Below, one piece after another: positions 1-11,827 of a DNA stretch of 64,000 nucleotides (position 1 is its first letter; each line of letters opens with the position of its first letter). A program made the translations under genes and the position numbers. The stretch is from positions 62,001 to 126,000 of the forward strand of contig CAOJZU010000002.1 in NCBI GenBank assembly GCA_948466265.1, in the 5' to 3' direction. This stretch comes from an uncultured Clostridium sp. (GTDB lineage Bacteria > Bacillota_A > Clostridia > TANB77 > CAG-508). The notes beneath the pieces are model-generated. The model was not told the origin of the DNA and searched no databases. It saw only the letters and a program-made list of their open reading frames with translations.

Positions 1-18
1 TGGAAAGGTAGGAGAATA

Positions 19-714
19 ATGATAATATCGTTTATCTTTATACTTTCAGGAATTGGATTTTTAATTTTTAGCCTAATATATACTAAAAATAAAAGCAGCT
101 TACAAGATAGAAACAAGAAGGACAAATTAAGTATAAAGAAAAGTAAAAAGAAACTTAATAGTCTATGGGGAATAGATTGCATTAACAATCAGATGGTTAC
201 AATAAATAAGAAGCAGCATTCCATAGTAGTTGAGCTAGATAGCATTGAATACAGCTTATTGCATAAAGAAGAAAAGCTAATTGTAGATAGAGAGCTTGTA
301 AGCATATCACAAATGCTAAAGTTTCCTATTCAGTTTTTGGAAATAAAAAAGAATATTGATGTTGGAGAAATGATAGACGAAATTGTAGTAGGGACAATTA
401 ATGTGAATGAAAGTATGAAAGAATATGCAAGTAATATAATAGCTCATTTAGAAAACTTGCAAGAAGATCAAAATCTATTTGAGCGAAAAAACTATATGAT
501 AATTTCTTCGTTTAATAACAAGCGAAAGGCTGAAATTGAATTAAAAGAGTTCTATCAATTATTGAAATACCACTTAATGAATATCAAAGTAAATGTGAGA
601 CTACTAAGTGATGAAGAAATTATAGAATTGATATATGAACAATTACACAAAGGAAGTAGCAATAAGGCAATGGATATTATAGAGAAAGGAGGTCTTGAAT
701 TATATGTTACCTAG
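19..714 (+). CDS. TraC-like conjugation protein, membrane anchored
   Basis: The 231-residue product has one hydrophobic N-terminal segment (about residues 1-20), a basic stretch, then a soluble domain. That domain (about 55-120) resembles the N-terminal region of TraC/VirB4-type conjugation proteins of Gram-positive elements, with a VVELDSIEYSL strand followed by QMLKFPIQFLEI. A GGAG site lies just before the ATG. The 3' end overlaps the start of virB4, so the two are probably translationally coupled. The family assignment is from recall of the pattern, not a search. No in-frame CGG occurs. A role as an accessory subunit next to the VirB4 ATPase is inferred from position. Confidence 0.55.
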   Translation: MIISFIFILSGIGFLIFSLIYTKNKSSLQDRNKKDKLSIKKSKKKLNSLWGIDCINNQMVTINKKQHSIVVELDSIEYSLLHKEEKLIVDRELVSISQMLKFPIQFLEIKKNIDVGEMIDEIVVGTINVNESMKEYASNIIAHLENLQEDQNLFERKNYMIISSFNNKRKAEIELKEFYQLLKYHLMNIKVNVRLLSDEEIIELIYEQLHKGSSNKAMDIIEKGGLELYVT

Positions 715-2535
715 AGAAAAGAAAATTAAGCCATATAAAAAGCAAAAAAGGCAAAAGGAAGAAAATATCTTTGATAATCAGCCTCATCTTATGTCTTTAT
801 TATCTCCAGAATTATTGCAAGAAAAAAGAGATTATATCTGTATGGGAGATGACAAATATGCTAGGATATTTCAATTAGTCTTTTATCCAAATTATATTGA
901 ATTAGGTTGGTTAGATGATATTTTAAATTCAATAGGAGATGTGGATATTTCTACTCAAGTGCAAGTTGCAGACGAAAGAAATGTAATAAAATATCTAACA
1001 CACAAAGTAACTAAACTACAGTCTGATTATATTTTATTTGAAAAACAAGGGAATATAGGTGAATTACATACATTAGAAGAAAATATCAGAAGTTTTGAAG
1101 AAATGAGAAGAGATATACAAATTAATAATGATAAACTGTTTTTCATAAAGATAACATTAAGATTAAATGCGAAAAATTTAGAAGAACTAAGAGAAAAGAG
1201 CAAGTTACTTAAAGACGAATTTGCAAATAGGTCTTGTGAAGTTAGAACTTTACATTTCAAACAATTTGACAGCTTAAAAGAAACTTTGCCATTAAACAAT
1301 AATATCATAAAAGATAATAATAGAAATATGACAACACAAGGGTTAGCTGCAATGTTTCCAATAGCAAGAACAAAAGCAAGTACGAAAGATGGAATTTATC
1401 TAGGAAGAGATTTATTTACAGGACTTCCAATAAACCTAGAAACATTTACAAAAGACTTATCTAATGCAAACATTGCTATATTTGGTATGCCAGGAAGCGG
1501 AAAGTCAGTAACTGTTAAGACAATAGTTCGGTAGAAATGCTTTAATAAAAAGAAGGTCAGCAATACTCGATATAGAGGGCGAATATGTAGAACTAACAGA
1601 AAGAATTGGTGGTAGAACTATAAAAGTTAGACAAGCAGTTCCAATACGGAATTAATTTATTTGATATTGACATAGATGAAGAGCTTGGAATTGTAGATAT
1701 AGATAGTAAAATAACAGAGATTAGGGCCATTTTTAATGGAATAATAAATAAATATGAAAATAGAACACTAAAGAGCAAAGAAATAGCAGATATTGAAATA
1801 GCAGTAAGAGAGGTTTATAAAGAAAAAGGAATAACAAAAGACAAAGAATCAATATATGAAAAACAGGGTGGAAAGCATGAAGGAGTAATAACACTTTCAA
1901 ATGTAAAAAAGAAAATGCCTACACTAACAGATTTACATAGAGTTATAAAAGAAAAGATAAAAAATAATGAATTAGCAAGTACCATTTCTAACTTTTTAAA
2001 AGGTAATACACTTGGAATATTTGATTGTCAAAGTACACTAAAAATAAACGATCAGATAATATGCTTTGATATATCAGAAATAAAAGACGAAATAATGAGA
2101 TACTATGTATGTTTAGTTTTAACAACTTGGATAACCAATAAATATATGGCGACTAAAGAGAGGAATAAAAGATATGTAGTAGTTGATGAGGCTTGGAATT
2201 TATTTAAAAATCAAGAAACATCAGATTTTTTAGAAAATTTAGCAAGAAGGGCAAGAAAGAAAAAGGTTGCAATGATACTTGCAACACAGAATTTAGCAGA
2301 GCTAAGACAAAATAGGCAAGCAGAGAGCATAATAAATTGTTGTGATACTATAATACTACTAAAACAAGCAGTAGGTAGTATTGATGAGATAATGAAGTTT
2401 TTTAAATTGCCTTCTGGAGTCAAAGAAATACTAACAAAAGCAAGAGCAGGAGAATGTGTAATAGTAAGAGCAGGAGATGTAAGAGCAATAAAAATAGATA
2501 TGACAAAATATGAAAGTGAATTTATTACAACGTAA
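704..2535 (+). CDS. virB4: VirB4-like T4SS ATPase (two CGG recoding sites)
   Basis: This is the ATPase that powers type IV secretion in conjugation. Walker A (GMPGSGKS, about residue 263) and Walker B (VVVDEAW, about 490) are clear, followed by the LATQN and ARAGE motifs usual at the C end. Continuous reading requires skipping C1529 and C1647; this gives IVGRNAL after the P-loop and VPIGINLFD, both natural for VirB4, and a product of about 609 residues. Without skipping, the P-loop domain ends right after Walker A. The ATG at 704 is chosen because AAAGGAGG (685-692) is correctly spaced for it; a TTG at 695 is too close. Confidence 0.9.
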
Positions 2536-2554
2536 AGAAGGAGGCAGAAAGGAT

Positions 2555-4065
2555 TTGAAAAGTAAAAAGATTCTAGTAAGTATTCTGTTAGTAATACTTA
2601 TTTTTTTTAATCTCAAAAGTACAGTTAATGCAAGTATTTTTGATGATGATTGGCTTGGGGATAATAAAAAATCAGAGATAGAAACTACAATAGACAAAGA
2701 TGATGGAGGACTTTTTGAAAAAATAATTGCAAAAATGATACGGAGGAATAGCAGAAACAGTATTTGATTTAACTACAAATCAAAAGTTTGGAGTACGGTT
2801 TCAAAAATTACGATGAGTTGATTTTTGGAAATAATCAAACAGATTTATCTCCATTTACAAAGGATTCGTGGAACTTAGTGAATAAATGGTATTGGACTAT
2901 TGCGGGAATAGTTGGAGGACCACTTTTAATTGCTATTGTAATTTTAGCTTGGAAAATGATAGGAGCAGGAATAAGTCCGGATAAGCGAAATGAAGTAAAA
3001 GATAATCTTATGCGTTTGTTTTTTGGAGTTTCTTCAATAGCGGTAGCACCTATATTTGTTAAGTTTATGCTACTTTTAAATAATAGCCTTGTTACAATGC
3101 TAGTATCAAAAGCACATGGAAGTTTAGATGATTTGCTTGGAAATTCACTATTAACTAGCATTAACACAGAAAATGCAATAGCAACAGCAATAGTAATAGC
3201 TTTATTTGCTTATTTATTTGTTAAAATAAACATAAAATTTATCATAAGACAATTTACACTAATAGTGTTTACAATATTTACGCCAATAGTTGCAGTATTC
3301 TGGATTATAAATAAACGAACAATAGCATCAAGTATATGGTTTCGGACAAATAATAATAAACTCATTTATGCAATTTGTATATGCCTTTTTGTTTTTGATA
3401 TATTTGACTTTCCTACCTTCCAATGCTGGATGGGCGATAAGTCTTTTATGGGGAATGATGATATTGCCTCTAGGAGATGCACTTCAAAATACAATGCAAA
3501 ATCTTGTATCACGAGTTGCAGGAGTAAACAATGAAGAACTTGCAAACAGAGGAATAGGAATGCGGTGCAGCTATGGGATATACAGTAAAATCTATTGCTT
3601 ACCAATTTAATGGAAATAGTGCTGAAGAAAATGGAACAAAACCTAGTATATTATCAAGAGTAATAAATAAGGTAAATAATACAGAAAGTGAACAGGCGAA
3701 AAGTAAAAGCTATGAAAGTTATTCTCAAAATATAATGGAAGACAAAAATAATATTTCAATAACAAAGCCAATAAATCAAGCCGAAAATACCACAAATAAT
3801 ACAAACAACGTAAATAATATAGTTACAAACGAGATAAAAGAGCAAAACAAAGTAAGTGGGGCAAGAAAAGCGTTTAATGTAGGAAAAGAGTTTATGAATC
3901 TTGGTATGTATATGGCAGAGCGGAAGAAATTTCAAAAGTAATAAGCAAGATACGACGCAAAGACGAAATTATAATAGACCAAACATAAATAATACAAGAA
4001 AAGAAGATAAAAGCGAGGTAAATAATAGAATTAGATTTTTGGAAGAAGATGATTCAAGTGATTAG
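2555..4065 (+). CDS. VirB6/TrbL-like T4SS membrane protein (five recoding sites)
   Basis: This is a polytopic inner-membrane channel component of the conjugation apparatus. It starts at TTG 2555 after AAGGAGG, with a signal-peptide-like N terminus. After skipping C2741, C2796, C3343, C3563 and C3921 the reading is about 501 residues: a short exported segment, about five to seven membrane helices (for example WYWTIAGIVGGPLLIAIV), then a polar Asn/Lys-rich tail. The restored junctions MIGGIAE, FGVGFKN, WFGQIII, GMGAAMG and AEGRNF are each continuous. The 3' end overlaps the next gene. Assignment as VirB6-like rests on topology and position after VirB4. Confidence 0.75.
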
Positions 4066-4826
4066 AGATATAGCAAAGTATAGGATAAAAAAGAAAGCTA
4101 TAAAAATAGCACTTTTTCTAGTAAAACCTTTCATAATGCCGATTATTTTAATACTTATTTTGATAATGCTTATATCTTGTGTAACTGATATATTATATAT
4201 TGCGTTTAATAATGACGATAAAATAGATATGAAGCAAGAACTTGCCTATTACAACACTACATATGACGAAAAAAATGATAAACAGGAAGTAAAAGGCTTT
4301 TTTTCAAGTGTATTTGATTTTGTAAATAAAGTATTTGCTGGTGGTGGAATGTCTAAAGAAACAGATTGGCCTGTAGAACGGACATTATAAAATTAGTAGC
4401 AAATTTGGAAATAGAGATGCACCAACTGAACGGAGCAGCTACAATGCACAATGGAATTGATATACCAGCACCTGAACGGAACAAGACTTGTATCAATTAT
4501 GGATGGCGAAGTAGTTTCTTGCCGGTTGGGGAGGCTCTGGAGGATACACGATAACAATAAAAAGTTTAGATGGAATTTATAGGTATTCATATTGTCATTG
4601 CTCACCAGAATTTATTGTAGCAATAGGACAAAAAGTAAAAAAAGGCGAGATTATAGGCAAGGTAGGACCTAAAAATGTATATGGGATAACTAATAACCCA
4701 TATAAAGATAAAGACGGAAATCCAACAAATGGATCTACAACAGGTTGTCACTGTCATTTTACGATAAGAAAAAATGGAGAATTAATCAATCCAGAAGAAA
4801 TATTACAGAAAGGAGAAATAGCTTAA
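4049..4826 (+). CDS. M23 family peptidoglycan endopeptidase of the T4SS (four recoding sites)
   Basis: This is a membrane-anchored cell-wall hydrolase that probably opens peptidoglycan for the conjugation channel. One TM helix (about residues 25-47) precedes an M23 (LytM) domain. The zinc-ligand motifs HNGIDI and CHCHF (HxH) are visible, as is the upstream SSKFGNRD block. Full reading of 257 residues requires skipping C4379, C4431, C4477 and C4523. Each restored glycine fits the fold (VEGHYKI, TEGAATM, PEGTRLV, SCGWGGSGG). The four sites fall within 145 bp of one catalytic domain, so decay is an unlikely explanation. It overlaps the upstream gene and abuts the next one. Confidence 0.88.
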
Positions 4827-5267
4827 ATGGTAGTAATATATACAGGAATAGAAGAAATAGACAAAGAACTTCAAAAGATAATTAAGGATTCAATAGTAGC
4901 ACATTATAGTGAATATTTGGTTGAAAATAATACTTTTGAAGGACAAACAGCTATTATATCACCTAAAGCAATAGGAGATAATTTAGAAAATTTGCATGAA
5001 TTTCTATATACGCTAAAAAAAATGAACATAAGAGTTATCTTATTACTAAAAAATCAAAAGCAAGAAGAAATAAAAATAGCATTAGGATTAGGAATTTATG
5101 ACATAATATATGGAAACTTCTATCCAAGTCAAATAAAAGAGATTCTAAAGAAACCAAGAGAGTTTAAAGATATAGCAGACTTATATAGAAAGATATTTAA
5201 TATTAAAGTAAAGAAAAGACAAAGAATTAAGGAAAATAGACTTAATTCTTATTTTAGTAGAAAATAA
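4827..5267 (+). CDS. Hypothetical protein, possible receiver/CpaE N-terminal-like fold
   Basis: The 146-residue soluble protein is not confidently recognised. The alternation of hydrophobic strands (TAIISPK, IRVILLLK, YDIIYGNFY) with helices suggests a flavodoxin or receiver-like fold, with a basic C-terminal tail rich in Lys and Arg. It starts immediately after the M23 stop codon and lies before sortase B, so it is probably co-transcribed with the secretion genes. No CGG occurs. Confidence 0.5.
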   Translation: MVVIYTGIEEIDKELQKIIKDSIVAHYSEYLVENNTFEGQTAIISPKAIGDNLENLHEFLYTLKKMNIRVILLLKNQKQEEIKIALGLGIYDIIYGNFYPSQIKEILKKPREFKDIADLYRKIFNIKVKKRQRIKENRLNSYFSRK

Positions 5268-5331
5268 AAATAATATAAAGTAGCGAAAGGGGTGATGCAG
5301 ATGTAGAATAGTAGAGAGGAGGCATACACAA

Positions 5332-6052
5332 ATGAAAACAAAAATTGCACTAATTGTTATAATCATATTTACAGCTATATTAACAATATCGTCATACATA
5401 CTGCTTAAAGATTTTTTAGAGTATAATGAAAGCGAAAAAGTTAATATGGAACTTATAGAAAATGTGATAACAGAAGAGAGTAAAGAAGAAAAGATAACAA
5501 TAAATTGGAAAGAATTAGAAAATATTAATAAAGATATTGTAGGCTGGATAAAGATTCAAGATACAAAAATAGATTATCCAATTCTACAAGATAATGATAA
5601 ATTAAAGTATTTGAAATGTTCAGTTGATGGAAAACGTAATAACAATGGCTGTATATTTACAATAAACCATAATCCATTTGTGGACGATATAACTACAATA
5701 TATCGGACATAACATGAAAAGTGGACTTATGTTTTCAAATTTAAGTAAATATATGAATGAAAAGTTTTTAAGAGAACATTCTACTTTTAATATATATACG
5801 AAGAATCAAAACTATATAGCAAAAGTTTTTAGCATTTATTCAATAGGAATAGATACAGAAGAAAAAAATATTAAGTGCTTAAGTTTTGATGAAGAAATAG
5901 AATATTATAAAAATTCAAGTAAATATTTTATAGACAATATAGGTGAAATCAAAAAAATAGTAAAATTATCGACTTGTTCATATCTAAATAATCATACAAC
6001 GCCAACGAATCAGCGATATTTTTTAGTGGCATCATTGGAAAACATAGACTAA
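5332..6052 (+). CDS. srtB: Class B sortase (one recoding site)
   Basis: This transpeptidase attaches surface proteins to the cell wall or links pilin subunits. It has an N-terminal TM anchor (about 5-25). The sortase B blocks follow in order: GWIKIQDTKIDYPI, the catalytic His motif YGHNM, the catalytic Cys motif STCSY, and an Arg-containing QRYFLVA strand. Reading requires skipping C5704, which falls inside YGHNM; without it the enzyme would end just before its catalytic histidine. The restored length of 239 residues is normal. RBS GAGAGGAGG precedes the ATG. The likely substrate is the adhesin at 6957. Confidence 0.9.
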
Positions 6053-6116
6053 ATGTGCAAAAAAGCCCTAAATTTACATAGTTTTAGATATGTAAAATAG
6101 AAAAATTTTTTTGAAG

Positions 6117-6146
6117 TTATCAAAAGCCAAAAAAGTATGCTATAAT
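6117..6146 (+). promoter_or_regulatory. Probable extended -10 promoter
   Basis: TATAAT at 6141-6146 is preceded by TGC (extended -10). TTATCA at 6117-6122, 18 bp upstream, is a weak -35. It would drive the gene at 6181. Confidence 0.5.
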
Positions 6147-6180
6147 ATACCTTAAATAGAAAAACGAAAGGGTGATTGAT

Positions 6181-6864
6181 ATGAAGAAAAAATTTTTAAT
6201 AGGTTTTATAATTTTATTAGTTTGTTTGTTACTTTTTGGTACATCTGCTGCTTTAGTTATACATAGCGGAAATAAAGAACTTGCAAAAAAAGAAGATAAT
6301 ACTAATTTGGTAGAAAGTGAAAATATAGAGAATCTTAATAATGAGAGTAGAGCAGAAGATGATAGAGTTCAAGAAGTAGAAGAAAGAACAGAAGAAAAAC
6401 ATGAGGAGGAAGTAGTAACTACTAATGAAAATAGAACGAATATAGATAATAAATCTACTACGCCATTAAAAAAAGATACTCAAGAGAAAGTAACTACAAC
6501 AACAAATGATGAAAAAAAAGAGACAACAAAAACCAAAGAGAATCCACAAAAAACAAATAATACACAAGTAGAGCAACCTGCATCTAAAGAAACGAATGCA
6601 TCACAAAATAAAGAATTAGAAGAAATAAAAGAGAAACTATCGTGCACGGATGGTAAACATTATATGGATGTAGGAAATTCAGGCAAATGGTTTGATACTG
6701 AAGCTGAAGCTGTTGCGTATTATAAATCAATTATAAAAACGTGGGGGGAAAAATGGGAAAACTTTGAAATAGATGATGAAACATATAATAAAAATTGCCC
6801 TTATCGTTATGAAGTTTGGAGTTGTTTTTGTGGAAAGTGGACTATAAACTTTTATTATAGATAA
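6181..6864 (+). CDS. Hypothetical membrane-anchored protein with Cys-containing C-terminal domain
   Basis: The 227-residue protein has an N-terminal hydrophobic helix (about 5-25), then a 110-residue low-complexity linker rich in Glu, Lys, Thr and Asn. The compact C-terminal domain is aromatic-rich with four cysteines (around SCTDGKHY, KNCPYRYEVWSCFCG). The architecture suggests an extracellular domain on a stalk. The family is not recognised. ATG 6181 is preferred over GTG 6172 because AAAGGG lies at a good distance. It sits between sortase and adhesin genes with its own promoter and terminator. Confidence 0.6.
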   Translation: MKKKFLIGFIILLVCLLLFGTSAALVIHSGNKELAKKEDNTNLVESENIENLNNESRAEDDRVQEVEERTEEKHEEEVVTTNENRTNIDNKSTTPLKKDTQEKVTTTTNDEKKETTKTKENPQKTNNTQVEQPASKETNASQNKELEEIKEKLSCTDGKHYMDVGNSGKWFDTEAEAVAYYKSIIKTWGEKWENFEIDDETYNKNCPYRYEVWSCFCGKWTINFYYR

Positions 6865-6889
6865 GAAAAATTGAATAAATTAAAATTTT

Positions 6890-6930
6890 AGCCCAAGTAT
6901 GAAAATATCACATACTTGGGCTATTTTTTT
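6890..6930 (+). terminator. Rho-independent terminator
   Basis: A 12-bp inverted repeat (AGCCCAAGTATG and its complement) is followed by a run of T. Confidence 0.85.
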
Positions 6931-6956
6931 GCCCAAAAACAAGGAGGAAAAGAAAT

Positions 6957-9900
6957 ATGTTTAAAATGATAAAGAAAACAAAGAAGATATTTGCAATTCT
7001 AATTTTATTTCTAACATTATTTGGAATTGCGAGGCCTTGCCTAGCTGCAAACCAAATTATAAGTGGCGAAGGTAATGAAAATTTCATTGCCAGGCAATAC
7101 GCAACTAGATATAAAACGACGGATAGTGCAAACAATGGAGAAAATGGAATAATAGCAAGAAGATTACTTATGAAAAACGCAGGATGGAACTTTAGTGCAG
7201 GAGACCGGAATATTAGTATTTTGTGCACAGAATCGGTGTACACTTCAAAACACGGAGAAACTTATGAAGGCAACTATTATGTACCAACTAATTCCGATAT
7301 AAGAAAAGCAGCAAAAGTAGCGTACTGTGCTTGGTATCAGGATATGGGAACTTATGGATGCGATGGAAATTTTGCAGATCCAAGCTCACTAAAAAGATAC
7401 GCATTCGCCCAACAGATGGTGTGGGAGTGTCTTGGACAAAGTAGTGCTACCTTTGTAGATTCTTCAGTTCAAAATGAATATGTTACATTTAGAAACGAAA
7501 CAAACAATAAAATAGCAAAGATGGGACAAAGAGCAAGTTTTGACGGAAGTACAATAACTATAAGACAAGGCGAAGTAACAACAGCTACGGATACTAATGA
7601 TGTTTTAAAGGATTACGAAAGTATTGATGTTACAGAAAGTGGAGTACATATTAGACACAATAAGGGCGATAACTTTATGACATTTAGTGTAAATGATGAT
7701 TGCAATATTGAAACTTTAAGGATATCAGATAGTAAATTTCAAGAATGGGGATTAATTAAGTCAGGAACACAAGACAAAAGAACCACAGTATATATTTCTT
7801 TTGAAAATGATGTGCAGGACCAACTATTTGCAATGGACTACAATGATCCTGTAACACTTTCACTTAGTTTAGCAATAGAAGCAAAAGGAAGATTAGAATT
7901 AATAAAAACTAATGATAATAGAGATTTAATTGATGGTTCTACATTTAGAGTAACAGGACCAAATAACTATAATGAGAGAGTAACAGTAACAGGAGGAAAA
8001 ATTGTAATTGAGGATCTAATCAAAGGAATTTATACCATAACAGAAGAAAGCACAAAAGATTCTTACTTATTAAACACAGAAACATATACTGTAGAAATAA
8101 AGCCAAATCAAACTACAACAAAAACTATAGTAAATAAAGAACCAACACGGAACTATAACTGTAGAAAAACGAAATATGAATGGAGATAAACTTGGCGCAG
8201 GATTTGTTTTTAAAATAACAGCAGCAGAGGATATTTATAACGCAGAAAGAACAGTAAAACATTATAGTAAAGGAGATATTGTTGGTAGAATAACAACAGC
8301 AAACTCAGGTGTGGCAACAAAAACAGGTCTCCCAATGCGGAAGTTATTTAGTAAATGAAGAAAGTGTTATTTCGGGCTATTTACTAAATACAGAAACAAA
8401 AACAGTAACACTTAGGTACAAAGACCAAGTAACACCTATAATATATTCAAGTCTAACTGTTTCTAATGATGAGCCGACTCGGAAGTTTAGAGATTACTAA
8501 GGATGACCTAGTTACAGGAAATAATGAAAGAGTAGACGGAAGTTATGAGCATGGAGATGCATCAATCGCAGGAACTGAATATACACTTGTTGCAAATGAA
8601 AGAATAACAAATGTAGCTGGTACAGTTACATATTTTGAAAAAAATGATTTACTTGCAACATATACATTTAATAAAGAAGGTGTTGCAGAAATAAAAATAG
8701 TAAATACACAAACTCCAGCTGAATTAAAAGTAAATGGTGTAAAACTAGAGGGAATCCCTATGGGTTCTTTTGCACTAAAAGAAACTAAAACAGCAGAACG
8801 GTTACATTACAGATAAAACAACACATATATATACTTTTACATATAAAGATATGTACACAGACGTAATAAGTAAAAAAGAGATAGTTCATAACGATGTAAA
8901 AAGAGAACCATTCGAGGTAATAAAGGTGTCAACAGACACAAATGATACAGCAGTTCTTCTTGAAAATGTAGAATTTACTGTTATATTGAAAAGGTACGTC
9001 GATTTCTATGGAAGTTTTGAAGAAGCACTAAAACATACGGATGAGTACGCAGATGATGAGTATTATGTCATGACAACAGATTCAAAAGGCTACTGTGTTA
9101 CTAAGCCTTTAGCTTATGGAACATATATTCGGAAGTGAAACTTTTTGCCCATATGAAGGTGTTAATAAAGTCAAAAATTTTGAAGTTACACTTACAGAAA
9201 ATTCTACAATTCCTGTACAACATTGGAAAGTAGAAAATGATACACCTTTCAGAGCTTATTTAAAACTTATAAAACAAGATTTAAAAACAGGAGAAAATGT
9301 TACTTATTCAAAAGCAACATTTAAACTAGAAAAATTAAATGAAGAATCAGGAGAATGGGAAAAGGTACAATGTAAAGTAGGAAAAGATTACTATGATACA
9401 TGGTCAACCGATAAATATGGAATAGCTTATACTGAAACAAAGCTCCCATATCGGCACATTTAGATTGTCTGAATTGGTGATTCCTGAGGGATTCTTAGAA
9501 TTAGAAGAAGATATTATTTTTAAGGTATCTGCAAGTAACAAAAGTTGTGAATACGATGCCGATGGAGATGCTTGGATTACTGTAATAGTAAGAAATGAGC
9601 AACCTGTTGCTAACTTATATATAAATAAAAAGGTAGAAGAAAAAGAGCTAGATAGCAATATTACATATTTAGCTGAAGATATTGATTATTCTAAAATTAA
9701 ATACAAAGTAACAGCAGCTGAAAATATAATTAACTACATAGATGGTTCTTATTATTATGAAAAAGGTCAAGAAGTTGGAATATATCCACTAAAAGAGGAT
9801 GGTACATTAATGATAGAATTACCTATGCGGAAAGTTCGAAGTTCAAGAAGTATCGACTTTGGATGGATATGTACTAGATAATACAGTATATACAGCTAAT

Positions 9901-11202
9901 TTTGAAAAAGAAAATAATACTAAAAAAGTATATGAATATACATTAGATTTACAAAATTTAATGACTACAATAGAATTTTCTAAAGTAGATATAGAAGGCA
10001 ATTACATTGAAGGATGTACTTTAGAATTGTATAAAGTAGAGGACAATGAAACTTTAACAATGATAGATACTTGGAAAACAACAAAAGAAACTCATATTGT
10101 AAAAGGAATAAAAGTTGGTACAAAACTTGTTTTAAAGGAAAAACATTCTGCAAAGGAATTTGTTATATCAAAAGATATTAACTGTGATGTAAAAGATACA
10201 ACAGAAGTACAAAAAATTAAAATGATAGACAAACAAATAGAAATAAGCAAAGTTGATATTGCAGGTGAAGAAATAGAAGGAGCAAAACTTCAAGTGAAGT
10301 CTAAAAATGGTGAAATAATAGAAAGTTGGATATCAAGCAAGGAGCCTAAAAAAATTAGTTCGCTTGTAGAAGGAGAAACATATATTTTACACGAGGAACT
10401 TGCAGTAGGTAATTATGTCAAAGCGACAGATATTGAATTTACAGTTACAACAGATAAGAATACACAAAAAGTAGAAATGATAGACAAGTTAGTTCAAATT
10501 AAAAAGACTGATTTAGTTACAGGAGATGAAATAGATGGGGCAGAGCTAATTGTAACCGATGAAAATGGAGAAATTATTGACCAATGGATATCTAGTAGTG
10601 AAGAACCACACTTTGTAGTTGGCTTGGAAGAAAACAAACGCTATGTATTGACAGAGAGGACATGTCCTTATCGGCTACGAACAAGCAGAAAGCATTACTT
10701 TTGAAGTTACCTCAGATAAAGAAACACAGCTTATAGAGATGAAAGATAAACCTATTTTAAAGACAGTAAAATTAATAAAAGCAGATGAAGATACAAAAGA
10801 ACTAATAAGAGCAGATTTTGAGTTTAATATGTATGAAGATCCAGAGTGTAATAAATTAATAGAAAAAGTTATGTCAGATAAAGAAAATGCAACAATTACA
10901 TTTAAAGACCTAAGATATGGAATCTACTACATCAGAGAACGGAAAAGCACCTAAACGGATATCAATTATCAGATAAAATAATTAAAGTAGAAATAAATGA
11001 TGAAGGTGTGTTTATAGATGGTGAGTTGATAGAAGAAAATGATTCTGTATATGAATTTACATTCTATAATAAACAAATACCAAAGATACAAACAGGTACT
11101 GAACTAAACAGAACATTACTAATGGTAAGTGCAATTATTTCACTATTAGGAATTGGAACAGGTATAGTTGTACTAAAGAAGAAAAAACAAGAAAATAACT
11201 AA
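6957..11202 (+). CDS. Thioester-domain Cna_B-repeat surface adhesin (13 recoding sites)
   Basis: This is a large wall-anchored adhesin or pilin-like protein of about 1410 residues. It has a signal peptide (about 1-30), then a probable thioester domain with Cys in VFCAQNG and Gln in AFAQQMVW. Many SpaA/Cna_B modules follow, each with LxKxD-type first strands and recurring GxYxIxE or P(Y/M)G turns. The C end has IQTGTE, a hydrophobic helix and a KKKK tail, typical of a sortase signal. Continuous reading requires skipping C at 7206, 7234, 7253, 8148, 8338, 8480, 8799, 9130, 9452, 9828, 10672, 10940 and 10956. The first three lie within 50 bp and together restore the original frame. RBS AAGGAGG precedes the ATG. 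Confidence 0.88.
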
Positions 11203-11208
11203 ATAACC

Positions 11209-11246
11209 GTAAAGTAGAGTAGTATTCGTATTACTCTACTTTAAAA
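11209..11246 (+). terminator. Rho-independent terminator
   Basis: AAAGTAGAGTA and its complement flank a short loop, followed by an AT-rich tail, between the adhesin and spoVG. Confidence 0.7.
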
Positions 11247-11273
11247 ATTTTAAAATTATAGGAGGAAAAAATT

Positions 11274-11537
11274 ATGTTAAATATAACAGAAGTAAGAATC
11301 AAAAAAATTAATAAAGGAGATTTATTAGCAGCAGCAAGTATATGTATAGATAATTGTTTTATAATAAGAGAGATTAAATTATTAGATGGAAAAAATGGAA
11401 GATATATAAGTATGCCAAAGAGAAGAATAAAAAATAAGAACTTTGTACAAGATTCGGCATATCCAATAAATAATGAAACAAGATTACAAATACTAGAGTC
11501 AGTGTCAAATAAATATGATGAAATAGTAGAAGAATAA
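11274..11537 (+). CDS. spoVG: SpoVG family septation/sporulation regulator
   Basis: The 87-residue protein matches SpoVG, a small nucleic-acid-binding regulator. The N-terminal strand NITEVRIKKI, the central LLAAASICIDNCFIIREIKL and the RYISMPKRR segment are characteristic. Strong RBS GGAGG. It lies alone between terminators. Mobile-element copies of spoVG are common in Firmicutes; whether this one acts on the host or the element cannot be told. Confidence 0.85.
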   Translation: MLNITEVRIKKINKGDLLAAASICIDNCFIIREIKLLDGKNGRYISMPKRRIKNKNFVQDSAYPINNETRLQILESVSNKYDEIVEE

Positions 11538-11751
11538 AATTTTAGAAGATGTAAAGGTGCAATAGCTTTTACATATTCTTTTAAATATAAAATCTCGAAA
11601 TATATAGAAAATTGTAATCAGGTATGATACAATAAGCATAACTCAAAATAGTAATTTATCGTTAGGATTAGCATATAAGAAAATATTTTTTTCAAAAACT
11701 GTAACGAAAATAAGATTAAATAGTCTTATTATAAGATAAAATATTAAAAAA

Positions 11752-11780
11752 TTGCAACATTTGGCAAAATATGTTATAAT
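11752..11780 (+). promoter_or_regulatory. Sigma-A-type promoter
   Basis: TTGCAA and TATAAT are separated by 17 bp, with TGT before the -10. It is upstream of the gene at 11828. Confidence 0.75.
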
Positions 11781-11827
11781 AAATGTAAGTTAATAATGAG
11801 ATTAACAAAAGAAAAGGGGGACTTGCT

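Noticed and set aside
6957..11202. Adhesin and other split genes as pseudogenes
   Set aside because: No other damage (stops, deletions, other indels) is seen; each gene restores fully with the same single operation, and catalytic motifs are intact.
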